Origin: Paraburkholderia sp. BCC1886
GTDB lineage: Bacteria > Pseudomonadota > Gammaproteobacteria > Burkholderiales > Burkholderiaceae
DNA length: 64,000 bases
Reading direction: 5' to 3'
Assembly: GCF_900996245.1 (NCBI RefSeq)
Contig: NZ_CAAJGK010000053.1
Coordinates: 1 to 64,000 of the forward strand
Below the pieces are notes generated by a model that was given only the letters and a program-made list of their open reading frames with translations, had not been told where the DNA came from and did not search any database. Position numbers and translations under genes: made by a program. Position 1 is the first letter of the stretch; each line of letters opens with the position of its first letter. Below are positions 33,674-42,946 of the stretch, one piece after another.

Positions 33674-34392
33674 AGCTCGCGCGTGCTGCGTAGCTGCCGG
33701 TCCAGCGCATCGAGCTGCGCGGGCGTGCCGACGTTTTCCCACCAACCCGTGTACAACTCGCCGCTCGCCAGAGCGCGTGCAATCGTGTCGCGATAGTACG
33801 GCGTGAGCGCACGCCGCGTGCCGCGCGGCAGATCGCGAAACATCCGCGTGTCGTACAGCCCGATGTTGCCGAACGTGAAGCGCGGCGTTGCGTCCAGCGA
33901 CAGTTTGCCGTCCACCAGACCGAAGTCGCCCTGTGGATGAAACGTAGGGTTCGGCACCATCACGAGATGCATGCCGGGTTCGGGTAACGCGGCCAGTCGG
34001 GCCGCATGCGCCTGCAATGCGGCGTAATCGAAGTCCGCATAAACGTCGCCGCTCACCGCGACGAACACTTCGCTCGCGCCTTCGTCTTCGAGCAGCGGCA
34101 AGGCCTGCACGATGCCGCCGGCGGTTTCCAGCGCTTCATGCTCGGCCGAATAACGCACCTGCACGTTCCAGCGCGAGCCGTCGCCGAGCGTGGCTTCGAT
34201 CTGCTCGCCGAGCCACGCATGATTGATGACGATGGTTTCGAAGCCCGCCCGCGCGAGCCGTTCGATCTGCCAGACGATCAGCGGCTGGCCGCCCACTTCG
34301 AGCAAAGGCTTGGGCCGCGAATCGGTGAGCGGGCGCATGCGCTCGCCGCGCCCGGCGGCGAAAATCATCGCTGTCTTCAGAGTCATGGCCAT
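33670..34392 (-). CDS. murU: N-acetylmuramate-1-phosphate uridylyltransferase (MurU-like)
   Basis: A 240-residue nucleotidyltransferase. The N-terminal MIFAAGRGERMRPLTDSRP is the NTP-binding signature, and KPLLEVGGQPLIVWQIERL follows. Alone it could be a mannose-1-phosphate guanylyltransferase-like protein, but it lies three bases after amgK, and the pair makes UDP-MurNAc from recycled N-acetylmuramate, as shown in Pseudomonas putida. The product feeds peptidoglycan precursor synthesis and can bypass MurA, the target of fosfomycin. Two possible starts (34392, 34386) differ by two residues. Its stop overlaps that of the ABC exporter gene on the other strand. Confidence 0.85.
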   Translation of the reverse strand: MAMTLKTAMIFAAGRGERMRPLTDSRPKPLLEVGGQPLIVWQIERLARAGFETIVINHAWLGEQIEATLGDGSRWNVQVRYSAEHEALETAGGIVQALPLLEDEGASEVFVAVSGDVYADFDYAALQAHAARLAALPEPGMHLVMVPNPTFHPQGDFGLVDGKLSLDATPRFTFGNIGLYDTRMFRDLPRGTRRALTPYYRDTIARALASGELYTGWWENVGTPAQLDALDRQLRSTREL

Positions 34393-34395
34393 GAC

Positions 34396-35466
34396 CTAGA
34401 ACGTGTAGCCGACTTCGTCGGCACGCCCTTCGAGTTCGTCGAGCAGTCGCGCGAACGGGCGCAGCGGCGCATAACGTTCGGCGACCTTGCGCGCATAGCC
34501 GATGAAGCGCGGCAGGTCTTTCATGTAGTGCGGCTTGCCGTCGCGATAGTTGATGCGGCAGAACAGGCCGAGCACCTTGATATGCCGTTGCAGGCCCATC
34601 CATTCGAGCTGGCGGTAAAACTCGCCGAAATCCGGATCGACCGGCAAGCCAGCCTTTTTCGCGCGCTCCCAGTAGTACACGAAGCAGTCGAGCTCGAACT
34701 CCTCGTCCCAGCCGATAAATGCGTCGCGCAGCAGCGACGCCACGTCGTAGGTGATCGGGCCGTACACCGCGTCCTGGAAGTCCAGCACGCCGGGGTTGCC
34801 TGCCGGCAGGACCATCAGGTTGCGCGGCATGAAGTCGCGCAGCATGAACGCCTGAGGTTGCGCGCGGGCGCTCGCGATCAGCAGCGCAAACGTACGGTCG
34901 AGCAGCCCGCGGGTTTTGTCGTCGATCTCACGGCCCAGATGGCGGCCGATGAACCACTCGGGCAGCAACTCCATCTCGCGGCGCAGAAAGGCTTCGTCGA
35001 ACGCCGGCAGCAAGTCTTCGCGCGAGGTGAGTTGCCAGCGGATCAGCGCGTCGAGCGCATCGCGCATCAGCGTGCGGGCTGCGCGCGGTTCGTCGGCGGT
35101 TTGGGCTTCGGTCAGCGCGGCGAGATAGGACGCGGTGCCCAGGTCGGTCACCAGCATGAAGCCGGCGTCGAAGTCGACTTCCAGCACCCGCGGCACTGTC
35201 ACGTTCGCGGCGCCGAGCAACTGCGCGACCTGCACGAATTCCCGGCACTTCTCGGGCGGGGGCGCGTCCACGGCGATCAGCGTGCCGGCGCTTTCATCTT
35301 CCGCCGCCTTACCGGCGAGCCGGAAATAGCGCCGGAAACTGGCGTCCGAGGAAGCCGGAACCAGTGTGGCCAGATCGAGCGCATAGCGTGTGGCGTGGGG
35401 CTTGAGCCAGGCCTCGAGGCGTTCGAGGCGCAGGTCGGTGGTGTCTTGGGAGGGGGGTAGCTGCAT
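34396..35466 (-). CDS. amgK: Anomeric MurNAc/GlcNAc kinase AmgK (phosphotransferase family)
   Basis: A 356-residue aminoglycoside phosphotransferase-like kinase. Catalytic segments are FMPRNLMVLP in the usual HGDxxxxN region (reading MLRDFMPRNLM) and VLDFQDAVYGP in the DxD position. With MurU it turns recycled MurNAc into UDP-MurNAc; GlcNAc is also a substrate in studied enzymes. A TTG fifteen bases earlier is in frame, but ATG 35466 has AGGA five to six bases upstream. It is divergent from lptD, the gene order known from Pseudomonas and other proteobacteria. Confidence 0.85.
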   Translation of the reverse strand: MQLPPSQDTTDLRLERLEAWLKPHATRYALDLATLVPASSDASFRRYFRLAGKAAEDESAGTLIAVDAPPPEKCREFVQVAQLLGAANVTVPRVLEVDFDAGFMLVTDLGTASYLAALTEAQTADEPRAARTLMRDALDALIRWQLTSREDLLPAFDEAFLRREMELLPEWFIGRHLGREIDDKTRGLLDRTFALLIASARAQPQAFMLRDFMPRNLMVLPAGNPGVLDFQDAVYGPITYDVASLLRDAFIGWDEEFELDCFVYYWERAKKAGLPVDPDFGEFYRQLEWMGLQRHIKVLGLFCRINYRDGKPHYMKDLPRFIGYARKVAERYAPLRPFARLLDELEGRADEVGYTF

Positions 35467-35620
35467 GAAATCCTGCGGCAAATTCAGAGGGGCAACGTCT
35501 TGCCATATAATACCCCACGACTTTTTTGACGCGACTCACGCCAGCTTTCGCGTATTCCGTTTTACCGCCCGCCGCACCGTTCGACAGATTGTCAATATTC
35601 ATGTGCAGCCGACTGTCACG

Positions 35621-35662
35621 GTCAGCTCGTGCAGGCGGTGGATCGTGACTGCACAAGCTGAC
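35621..35662. repeat. Inverted repeat in the lptD leader
   Basis: GTCAGCTCGTGCAG (35621-35634) and CTGCACAAGCTGAC (35649-35662) form a 14-base stem with one mismatch around a 14-base loop, ending 26 bases before the lptD start codon. No U-run follows, so it is not a simple terminator. It could be an operator shared with amgK or a structure in the lptD message. A TATAAT at 35506-35511 lies further upstream. Confidence 0.6.
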
Positions 35663-35688
35663 CCACGGGCCGATTCGCCAAACGATAC

Positions 35689-38055
35689 ATGCCGCCTAGA
35701 CAGTTTTCCCAACCGACTCCCTCTTGTGCTGTCGTCCCGCGCAAAAGGCGGCTCGTCGCGGCGTTGATCGCCGTTCCGGGCCTGATGCCCGCACTTGCGC
35801 ACGCCCAGTTGGTCGGGGAAGCCGCGCAGCCGCAATCGATCGATTTGCCCTGGGGCATGCAACTCGCCCCGCAACTCGAAGAACATCCGTTGCAGCCTGG
35901 CCAGAAGCCGGCGACCTTCGTACTCGGCGACACCACCAGCGGCACGACCGATCAGGACATGGCCGCGAAGGGCTCGGCCGAGATACGCCGCAATGCGGTG
36001 GTCATCAAGGCGGACGCACTTCACTACGACGAAGACACCGACATGGCCGACGCTTACGGCCATGTTCACGTGGCCAATAGCGGCAATACCTTCGTCGGGC
36101 CGGAAGCGCACATGCGGGTGGATTCGAGCGAAGGCTACATGAGCGCGCCGAAGTACCACTTCAACCTGACCGGCGGTTCGGGCAGCGCGGAGCGCGTCGA
36201 TCTGCTCGACAACGAGCGTTCGGTGTTCACCAAAGGCACGTACACGGCGTGCGACTGCGAAGACAATCCGGCCTGGTACATCAAGGGTAGCGAATTCGAT
36301 TTCGACACGGGCGCGGACGAAGGCGTCGCCCATAACGGCGTGCTGTTCTTCCAGGGCGTGCCGGTGTTCGCGTCGCCGTGGCTGTCGTTTCCGCTGTCGG
36401 GCGAGCGGCGCAGCGGCGTGCTGCCGCCCACGTTCTCGCTGAGTTCGACCAACGGCTTCGAACTCTCGGTACCGTACTATTTCAACCTCGCGCCGAACCG
36501 CGACCTGACGGTCACGCCGCGGCTCATCTCGAAGCGCGGCGTGCAGTTGCAGTCGACATTCCGTTATCTGTCGCCCACGTATTCCGGGTCGATCACCGGC
36601 GAATTCCTGCCGGACGATCACATCACGAAGACCAACCGTTACGCGCTGTATATCCAGCACAACCAGAATTTCGGTAACGGTTTCGGCGGCTACATCTACT
36701 ACAACAAGGTTTCGGACAATACGTATCCGGAAGACCTGTCGTCGTCGGTGAACCAGTTCATGAACGGCACCCAGCTCCTGTATCAACAGGAAGCCGGGTT
36801 GACGTACAACAACGGCCCGTGGTCGGTGCTCGCGCGCGAGCAGCACTGGCAGACACTGACGCCGTCGGTCGCGCCGTATGGCCGCGAGCCGCAGTTGAAC
36901 GTCAAGTACGCGAAGTACAACATCGGCGGGTTCGACTTCGGCACGGAAGCCGACTACTCGAATTTCCGCATTACCACGGCCGACACGACCCAGGGTCAAC
37001 GGGTCATGTTCAACCCGTACCTGTCGTATTCGGTAGTCGGGCCGGGTTATTTCGTCACGCCGAAGGTGCAATGGCACTTCGCGTCGTACAACCTGAACAA
37101 CATCGGCGACGACGTGCCGGTGGGTACGCCGAAGAACTTCACCGAATCGATTCCCACGCTGAGCTTCGACACCGGGCTGATTTTCGACCGCTCGGTGCGC
37201 ATCTTCGGCGAGGATTACATCCAGACGCTGGAACCGCGTCTGTATTACGTGTACACGCCGTACCGCAACCAGGAATCGGCGCCGCTGTTCGACACGGCCG
37301 ACTCCGACTTCGGGCTGGCGGAAATCTTCACGCCGAACACCTTCGTCGGTAACGACCGGATCGCCGACGCGAACCGCCTGACCGCGGCCATCACCACGCG
37401 CTTCATCAACCCGGCGACCGGCGACGAGCGCGCGCGTTTCGTGCTCGCGCAGGAGTATTACTTCCAGGATCAGCGCGTCACGCTGCTGCCGACGCAAACC
37501 AGCACGCAGGCCACGCACTCGGACCTGATCGCGGGTGCGTCGCTCAAGCTCGGGGCCGGTTTCGCGTCGGAAACTGCGTTCCAATATAATGCCGACAACA
37601 ACGAGCTGATGAAGACCAGCATCGGTTTCGGCTTTAGCCCGGGCACCAGCAAGGTAATCAACGTCGCCTACCGCTACACGCGCGCGAACACCACGCTGGA
37701 CAACCAGCCGATCAACCAGTTGCTGGTGTCGGGTCAATGGCCGCTCACGCATCGGGTGTACGGTGTCGGCCGCATCAACTACGACCTCGGCGGTCACCGC
37801 GTCGTCGACGGTTTGATCGGTCTGCAATACGACGCCGACTGCTGGACGCTCGGCGCCGGCATCCAGCGCTACGCGAACGGTGTGAACACGTCGGGGCAGT
37901 ACCAGTCGAGCACGCGCTTTCTCGCGCAGCTCACGTTCAAGGGTTTGTCGAGCGTGGACAACGGTCTCGTCACGGCATTCCGCGCGAGCGTGGCGGGCTA
38001 CACGCCGCTGCCGCCGCCGCCCGCGCCGGAAGCGCGTTTCACCAATTACGAATGA
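35689..38055 (+). CDS. lptD: LPS-assembly outer-membrane protein LptD
   Basis: A 788-residue protein, about the size of E. coli LptD (784). A signal peptide ends near ALAHAQ (about residue 40). The OstA/LptA-like jellyroll runs about 85-190 (GSAEIRRNAVVIKADALHYDEDTDMA) and the rest is the barrel, ending in a C-terminal YE. With LptE it inserts LPS in the outer leaflet. Mature cysteines are Cys 188 and Cys 190 and Cys 718, so only three where E. coli has four; one interdomain disulfide is possible. It starts the lptD-surA-pdxA-ksgA run. Confidence 0.95.
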   Translation: MPPRQFSQPTPSCAVVPRKRRLVAALIAVPGLMPALAHAQLVGEAAQPQSIDLPWGMQLAPQLEEHPLQPGQKPATFVLGDTTSGTTDQDMAAKGSAEIRRNAVVIKADALHYDEDTDMADAYGHVHVANSGNTFVGPEAHMRVDSSEGYMSAPKYHFNLTGGSGSAERVDLLDNERSVFTKGTYTACDCEDNPAWYIKGSEFDFDTGADEGVAHNGVLFFQGVPVFASPWLSFPLSGERRSGVLPPTFSLSSTNGFELSVPYYFNLAPNRDLTVTPRLISKRGVQLQSTFRYLSPTYSGSITGEFLPDDHITKTNRYALYIQHNQNFGNGFGGYIYYNKVSDNTYPEDLSSSVNQFMNGTQLLYQQEAGLTYNNGPWSVLAREQHWQTLTPSVAPYGREPQLNVKYAKYNIGGFDFGTEADYSNFRITTADTTQGQRVMFNPYLSYSVVGPGYFVTPKVQWHFASYNLNNIGDDVPVGTPKNFTESIPTLSFDTGLIFDRSVRIFGEDYIQTLEPRLYYVYTPYRNQESAPLFDTADSDFGLAEIFTPNTFVGNDRIADANRLTAAITTRFINPATGDERARFVLAQEYYFQDQRVTLLPTQTSTQATHSDLIAGASLKLGAGFASETAFQYNADNNELMKTSIGFGFSPGTSKVINVAYRYTRANTTLDNQPINQLLVSGQWPLTHRVYGVGRINYDLGGHRVVDGLIGLQYDADCWTLGAGIQRYANGVNTSGQYQSSTRFLAQLTFKGLSSVDNGLVTAFRASVAGYTPLPPPPAPEARFTNYE

Positions 38056-38122
38056 CGTTCGCCCGCTCATTCATTGCATGCGAAAAGACGGGCCATGCGC
38101 GCCCGACATCATTGGAGTATCT

Positions 38123-39487
38123 GTGGCAATCATGAAAAAGCTTCGCTTGGCAACGCTCGCGGCCGGTCTTGCGGCTGCGGCGTCCTTCCTGGTCGTGGCG
38201 CCCGCACAGGCGCAGGCGCTGTCTTCCGGCAGTAACGGGCAGACGGTCGATACCATTGCCGCAGTGGTCAACAACGGTGTCATCACGCGGCGCGAGCTCG
38301 ACGAGCGCATGGGTCTCATCTCGCGCCGGCTGCAGCAGCAGAACGCACCGGTCCCGCCGCAGGACCAGTTGCGCCAGCAGGTGCTCACGCAGATGGTGCT
38401 GGAGCGCATCCAGCTGCAGAAGGCGAAGGAAGACGGCATCGTCATCGACGACGCGGCCGTGCAAAAAACGCTCGAGCGGCTCGCGCAGGCGAACAACATG
38501 TCGATCGAAATCTATCGCGCGCGCATCGAGGCGCAAGGCGTGCCCTGGTCCACCTTCACGAACGACGCGCGCACCGAACTCACGCTGTCGCGTCTGCGTG
38601 AGAAGGAAGTGGACAGCAAGGTCACCGTGTCGGACGCCGAGGTCGCGAACTACATCGCCAGCCAGCGCGGACCGGGCGCCGGTCAGACCAGCGATCTGCG
38701 CATCGAGCACATCTTGCTGAAGGCTGCGCAGAACGCGCCGGAAACGGATATCGAAGCCGCGCAGCAAAAAGCCCAGGCGCTGTTGACCGAAGCGAAGGGC
38801 GGCGCGAATTTCGAAAAGCTCGCGAAGTCGAATTCGCAGGCGCCGGACGCATCGAAGGGCGGTGACATCGGCTTCATGGCGCCGTCCAAACTGCCGCCGG
38901 AATTCGTCACGGCCGCCTCCACGTTGCGTCCCGGTCAGGTCAGTCCCGATCTGATCCGTACGGCCGACGGCTTCGAAATCGTGCGCCTCGTCGATCGTCG
39001 CGCGGGCCAGGGCACCAGTTCGGATGCGCCGAAGCTCGTGCAAACCCACGTGCGTCACATTCTGCTGCGCGTCGGCGACGGCATGTCCGAACCGCAAGCG
39101 CGTCAGAAGCTGCTGGAAATCCGCCAGCAGATCGCCAACGGCGGCGACTTCTCGAAGTTCGCGCATACGTACTCGCAAGACGGTTCGTCGTCGCAAGGCG
39201 GCGACCTCGGCTGGATCAGCCCGGGCGAAACGGTGCCGGAATTCGAGCGCGCGATGAACAGCCTGCAGGACGGTCAGATCAGCGACCCGGTGCGCAGCGA
39301 GTATGGCTATCACCTGATCCAGGTGCTGGGCCGTCGCGAATCGCAAGGCTCGGTGTCGCAGCAGATGGATCTCGCGCGTCAGGCCATCGGTCAACGCAAG
39401 GCCGAACAGGCCTACGCCGACTGGCTGCGCGAACTGCGCGACACGGCGTACGTGGAAGTGAAGCCGGATCTGTCGGCTTCGCGCTAA
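38123..39487 (+). CDS. surA: Periplasmic chaperone and peptidyl-prolyl isomerase SurA
   Basis: A 454-residue protein with a signal peptide (LRLATLAAGLAAAASFLVV..AQA), a SurA N-terminal chaperone domain (DTIAAVVNNGVITRRELDER) and two parvulin domains (about 200-300 and 315-420, each with a GGDxGW/GF segment). It escorts outer-membrane proteins such as LptD to the BAM complex. GTG 38123 is used because GGAG (38114-38117) lies five bases upstream; the in-frame ATG at 38132 would shorten the protein by three residues and leaves the ribosome-binding site 14 bases away. It lies 67 bases after lptD and 20 before pdxA. Confidence 0.94.
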   Translation: MAIMKKLRLATLAAGLAAAASFLVVAPAQAQALSSGSNGQTVDTIAAVVNNGVITRRELDERMGLISRRLQQQNAPVPPQDQLRQQVLTQMVLERIQLQKAKEDGIVIDDAAVQKTLERLAQANNMSIEIYRARIEAQGVPWSTFTNDARTELTLSRLREKEVDSKVTVSDAEVANYIASQRGPGAGQTSDLRIEHILLKAAQNAPETDIEAAQQKAQALLTEAKGGANFEKLAKSNSQAPDASKGGDIGFMAPSKLPPEFVTAASTLRPGQVSPDLIRTADGFEIVRLVDRRAGQGTSSDAPKLVQTHVRHILLRVGDGMSEPQARQKLLEIRQQIANGGDFSKFAHTYSQDGSSSQGGDLGWISPGETVPEFERAMNSLQDGQISDPVRSEYGYHLIQVLGRRESQGSVSQQMDLARQAIGQRKAEQAYADWLRELRDTAYVEVKPDLSASR

Positions 39488-39507
39488 GCCGACCCCAAGA
39501 ACTCATC

Positions 39508-40518
39508 ATGACCCAAGCCGCGCAGCCCGCCTCCCCGCACCTGCAGATCGCGATGACGACCGGCGAGCCCGCCGGCGTCGGTCCCGAACTGACGGCGCAG
39601 GCGCTGGCCGGCGCAGCGACGCATTGGCCGCACGCACGCTTCACGGTGCTCGGCGACGCGAACCTGCTCGCCGAACGCGCGCGCGCGGTCGGTGTCGATT
39701 GGGACGCGTTGCTCGCGAACGGCGAGCGCATCGAGGTGCAGCACCGGCCGCTCGGCACGCCGTCCGTGGCCGGCAAGCTCGACGCGGCCAACGGCCTATA
39801 CGTGCTCGATCTGCTCGACTGCGCCATCGACGGTGCGGTGGCGGGCCGCTTCGACGCCATCGTCACCGCACCGCTGCAAAAGAGCACGATCAACGATGCC
39901 GGAGTGCCGTTCACCGGCCACACCGAATATCTCGCCGAACGCACGCACACCCGCCAGGTCGTGATGATGCTGGCCGGCAGCGGCCAGCGGCCGTTGCGCG
40001 TTGCGCTCGCGACCACCCATCTGCCGCTCAAGGACGTGTCGGCGGCGTTGTCGGTGGAGAGTCTGCTCGAAACGCTGCGCATCGTCGATCACGATCTGCG
40101 ACATCATTTCGGTCTGCCCGCGCCGCGTATTCTGGTCACCGGCCTGAACCCGCATGCGGGTGAAAACGGTTATCTCGGCCGCGAGGAAATCGACGTCATC
40201 ACGCCGGCGCTTAATCTCGCGAACCAGCAGGGTATCGACGCGCGCGGACCGTATCCCGCCGATACGCTGTTTCAGCCGCGCTATCTCGAGCAGGCCGACT
40301 GCGTGCTGGCCATGTTCCACGATCAGGGCTTGCCGGTGTTGAAGTACGCGACGTTCGGCGAAGGTATCAATATCACGCTCGGTTTGCCGATCATCCGCAC
40401 GTCGGTCGATCACGGCACCGCGCTCGATCTGGCCGGCACCGGCCGCGCCGACTCGGGCAGCCTGATCGCTGCGATCGACACCGCGGTTTTCATGGCGCAA
40501 CATCGTCGCGCGGGTTGA
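39508..40518 (+). CDS. pdxA: 4-hydroxythreonine-4-phosphate dehydrogenase PdxA
   Basis: A 336-residue NAD-dependent dehydrogenase of pyridoxal phosphate synthesis. The start MTTGEPAGVGPEL (after a short N-terminal extension), the mid-protein PFTGHTEYLAERT and GLNPHAGENGYLGREE, and FHDQGLPVLKYATFGEGIN are characteristic; the three histidines in these segments bind the active-site metal. It oxidises and decarboxylates 4-phosphohydroxy-L-threonine. It follows surA at 20 bases and precedes ksgA by 132 bases, as in the standard lptD-surA-pdxA-ksgA order. Confidence 0.96.
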   Translation: MTQAAQPASPHLQIAMTTGEPAGVGPELTAQALAGAATHWPHARFTVLGDANLLAERARAVGVDWDALLANGERIEVQHRPLGTPSVAGKLDAANGLYVLDLLDCAIDGAVAGRFDAIVTAPLQKSTINDAGVPFTGHTEYLAERTHTRQVVMMLAGSGQRPLRVALATTHLPLKDVSAALSVESLLETLRIVDHDLRHHFGLPAPRILVTGLNPHAGENGYLGREEIDVITPALNLANQQGIDARGPYPADTLFQPRYLEQADCVLAMFHDQGLPVLKYATFGEGINITLGLPIIRTSVDHGTALDLAGTGRADSGSLIAAIDTAVFMAQHRRAG

Positions 40519-40650
40519 AGCGGCGGCATGCTTTGGTGTGCGCCGTTAGTACCATGCGTACCCGACGTGAAGTTGCGTGCTATCCAGGCGCCGTCCGCCG
40601 CCGCGACGGGCCTCTTTTCTTAAGCAGTTCTCTTTCTTAGCGTTTCTTCG

Positions 40651-41499
40651 ATGTCCACCAGCAGACAGCAACCAGGCCGCCATCAAGGTCATATCGCGCG
40701 CAAGCGTTTCGGACAGAATTTTCTGGTCGACATGGGCGTGATCGATTCGATCGTCGACGTGATCGCGCCGCAGCGCGGCGAGCGCATGGTCGAGATCGGC
40801 CCGGGACTCGGCGCGCTGACCGGACCGTTGATCGAACGTCTCGCGACGCCGGAGTCGCCGTTGCACGCCGTCGAACTGGACCGCGATCTGATCGGCCGTC
40901 TGAAGACGAAATTCGGCGAACTGCTCGAACTGCATTCGGGCGATGCGCTCGCGTTCGACTTCGGTTCGCTGGCCTTGCCGCAGGAGAAGGCGTCGCTGCG
41001 CATCGTCGGCAACCTGCCGTACAACATTTCGAGTCCGCTGCTGTTTCATCTGACGGAGTTCGCGCACAAGGTGATCGACCAGCATTTCATGCTGCAGAAC
41101 GAAGTCGTCGAGCGAATGGTCGCGGAGCCGGGCACCAAGGCATTCAGCCGCCTGTCCGTGATGCTGCAGTATCGCTACGTGATCGACAAGCAACTCGACG
41201 TGCCGCCCGAAGCGTTCCAGCCGCCGCCCAAGGTCGATTCGGCGATCGTGCGGATGATCCCGTACGAGTTGCACGAACTGCCGCCGGTGGATCAGCGTGT
41301 GCTCGGCGAACTGGTGACGGCGGCGTTCTCGCAGCGCCGCAAGATGCTGCGCAATACGTTGGCCGCGTATCGCGACTCGGTGGACTTCGAGGCGCTCGGT
41401 TTCGATCTGCAGCGCCGCGCCGAAGACGTGCCGGTAGCGGAATACGTGCAGGTCGCGCAGGTGTTACAGGGCAAGGCCCAGGCCGGAGTGCGGGTCTGA
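40651..41499 (+). CDS. rsmA: 16S rRNA (adenine1518/1519-N6)-dimethyltransferase KsgA
   Basis: A 282-residue Rossmann methyltransferase. Visible are RKRFGQNFLVD at the N-terminus, motif I EIGPGLGALTGPL near 49, and the catalytic NLPYNISSPLLFHL. It dimethylates two adjacent adenines in helix 45 late in 30S assembly. The 132-base spacing from pdxA and the sequence between them contain no other gene; an internal promoter is possible but not identified. The length fits E. coli KsgA (273 residues). Confidence 0.96.
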   Translation: MSTSRQQPGRHQGHIARKRFGQNFLVDMGVIDSIVDVIAPQRGERMVEIGPGLGALTGPLIERLATPESPLHAVELDRDLIGRLKTKFGELLELHSGDALAFDFGSLALPQEKASLRIVGNLPYNISSPLLFHLTEFAHKVIDQHFMLQNEVVERMVAEPGTKAFSRLSVMLQYRYVIDKQLDVPPEAFQPPPKVDSAIVRMIPYELHELPPVDQRVLGELVTAAFSQRRKMLRNTLAAYRDSVDFEALGFDLQRRAEDVPVAEYVQVAQVLQGKAQAGVRV

Positions 41500-41591
41500 A
41501 GCGTGGCTCCTCATGCGTCCCGCGCTCTGCAATGTGACGCGATTCCGGGTACATTGACGCTCTTTTTTCTCACGCACAAACGGAGTACCTC

Positions 41592-41978
41592 ATGCGCCTG
41601 CTACACACCATGCTTCGCGTCGGCGACCTGGACCGCTCGATCGCCTTCTACACCGACCTGCTCGGCATGAAACTGCTGCGTCGTGAAGAATTCCCCGACG
41701 GCAAATTCACGCTGGCTTTCGTCGGCTACACGGACGAGCGCGATGGCGCGGTCATCGAACTCACGCACAACTGGGATACGCCGTCGTACGATCTCGGCAC
41801 CGCGTTCGGTCACCTCGCCGTGGAGGTTGAAGACGCCTACGCCGCGTGCGACAAGATCAAGGCGCAGGGCGGCAACGTCGTGCGCGAAGCGGGTCCGATG
41901 AAACACGGCAGCACCGTGATCGCGTTCGTGACGGACCCGGACGGCTACAAGATCGAGTTCATTCAAAAAAAGAAGTAA
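41592..41978 (+). CDS. gloA: Lactoylglutathione lyase (glyoxalase I)
   Basis: A 128-residue glyoxalase I with all four metal ligands of the nickel-type enzyme at the same positions as E. coli GloA: His 5, Glu 56, His 74 and Glu 122. It converts the hemithioacetal of methylglyoxal and glutathione to S-lactoylglutathione, detoxifying methylglyoxal. It stands alone 92 bases after ksgA and is convergent with the metallopeptidase gene six bases away. A possible -10 TACATT lies at 41550-41555 without a good -35. Confidence 0.96.
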   Translation: MRLLHTMLRVGDLDRSIAFYTDLLGMKLLRREEFPDGKFTLAFVGYTDERDGAVIELTHNWDTPSYDLGTAFGHLAVEVEDAYAACDKIKAQGGNVVREAGPMKHGSTVIAFVTDPDGYKIEFIQKKK

Positions 41979-41984
41979 AGCGCA

Positions 41985-42902
41985 TTACAACGTCGGCAGT
42001 AATTCCGGCGGATGCGACTTGAGTGTTTGCCGCGCTTCGCGGAACTCCGGAAAAATCGATTCGACGGTTTCCCAGAAGCGCGGACTGTGATTCATCTCCC
42101 GCAGATGCGCCAGTTCGTGCGCGACCACGTAGTCGATGATGGACAGCGGAAAGTGGATCAGCCGCCAGTTCAGACGGATCTTGCCGTCGCTCGAACAACT
42201 GCCCCACCGCGTGGCCGCGGAAGAGAGCGCATACGCGCGATAGTTCACGCCGAGTTTTTCCGCGTAGATCGCGAGGCGCTCGCCGAACAGACGTTTGGCT
42301 TCGCCTTGCAACCAGCCCTGTACGCGGTCTTTGATCTGTTGCGGGTCCGCTTGCAAGGGCAGCGGTATTTGCAGCGCCGCGTCGAGCGCGTTGAACGCCA
42401 GCGTGCCGCGCGGCGCGCCGAGCGTCACGCGCACCGGTTGCCCTAAATAAGGGACTTCGGCGCCGTCTTTCCAGTCGACCTTCGGCAACGCGCGCTGCTC
42501 GACACGCGTCTGCCATTCAATCAGCTTCGTAAAAATCCAGCGCTGCTTTTCGGTGATTGCCGTTTCGATATCAGCGAGCGTGACCCAACGCGGTGCGGTG
42601 ATGGTGAGTCCCGTGCTGTCGATCGCAAAGCCGATCGAGCGACGCGCCGAACGCTTGAGTGCGTAATGCAGGGTGCGCGGGCCGATTACGACGCTTCTTA
42701 GCTTGCTGCCATCTGGCGCGAGCAACGTGGCGGGTGGCGCAACATGCGGCGGTTTGGCCGGCGACCCGCCCGGCGATGCCGGCGGTGCGGAGGCTGAGGA
42801 CGGTGACGGCGACGACACGGACCCCGGTTCGGCGAAGAGCGGGAGATCGAGTTGCCGGTTATCGAGCGCCGCAGCGGACTGCGGCGTAGGAGACTTCTGC
42901 AT
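41985..42902 (-). CDS. YgjP-like M48-family metallopeptidase
   Basis: A 305-residue protein. A Pro/Ser/Ala-rich N-terminal extension (about 1-75) precedes the YgjP/DUF45 domain. Zinc-binding HELAH has His 262, Glu 263 and His 266, and the family-specific AATRWGSCSSDGKIRLNWRL lies about 30 residues earlier. Members are poorly characterised zinc proteases. It is the last gene of the glyQ-glyS-gmhB-plsC run, 44 bases after plsC, and stops six bases from the stop of gloA. Confidence 0.9.
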   Translation of the reverse strand: MQKSPTPQSAAALDNRQLDLPLFAEPGSVSSPSPSSASAPPASPGGSPAKPPHVAPPATLLAPDGSKLRSVVIGPRTLHYALKRSARRSIGFAIDSTGLTITAPRWVTLADIETAITEKQRWIFTKLIEWQTRVEQRALPKVDWKDGAEVPYLGQPVRVTLGAPRGTLAFNALDAALQIPLPLQADPQQIKDRVQGWLQGEAKRLFGERLAIYAEKLGVNYRAYALSSAATRWGSCSSDGKIRLNWRLIHFPLSIIDYVVAHELAHLREMNHSPRFWETVESIFPEFREARQTLKSHPPELLPTL

Positions 42903-42946
42903 CGGATTCGGCTTCGCGCAAGAACGCCCTCGTGGGCGTCAGCGCG

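Noticed and set aside
34006..35460. Open frame of 484 codons on the plus strand opposite amgK-murU
   Set aside because: Shadow; the minus strand gives two recognised enzymes three bases apart.
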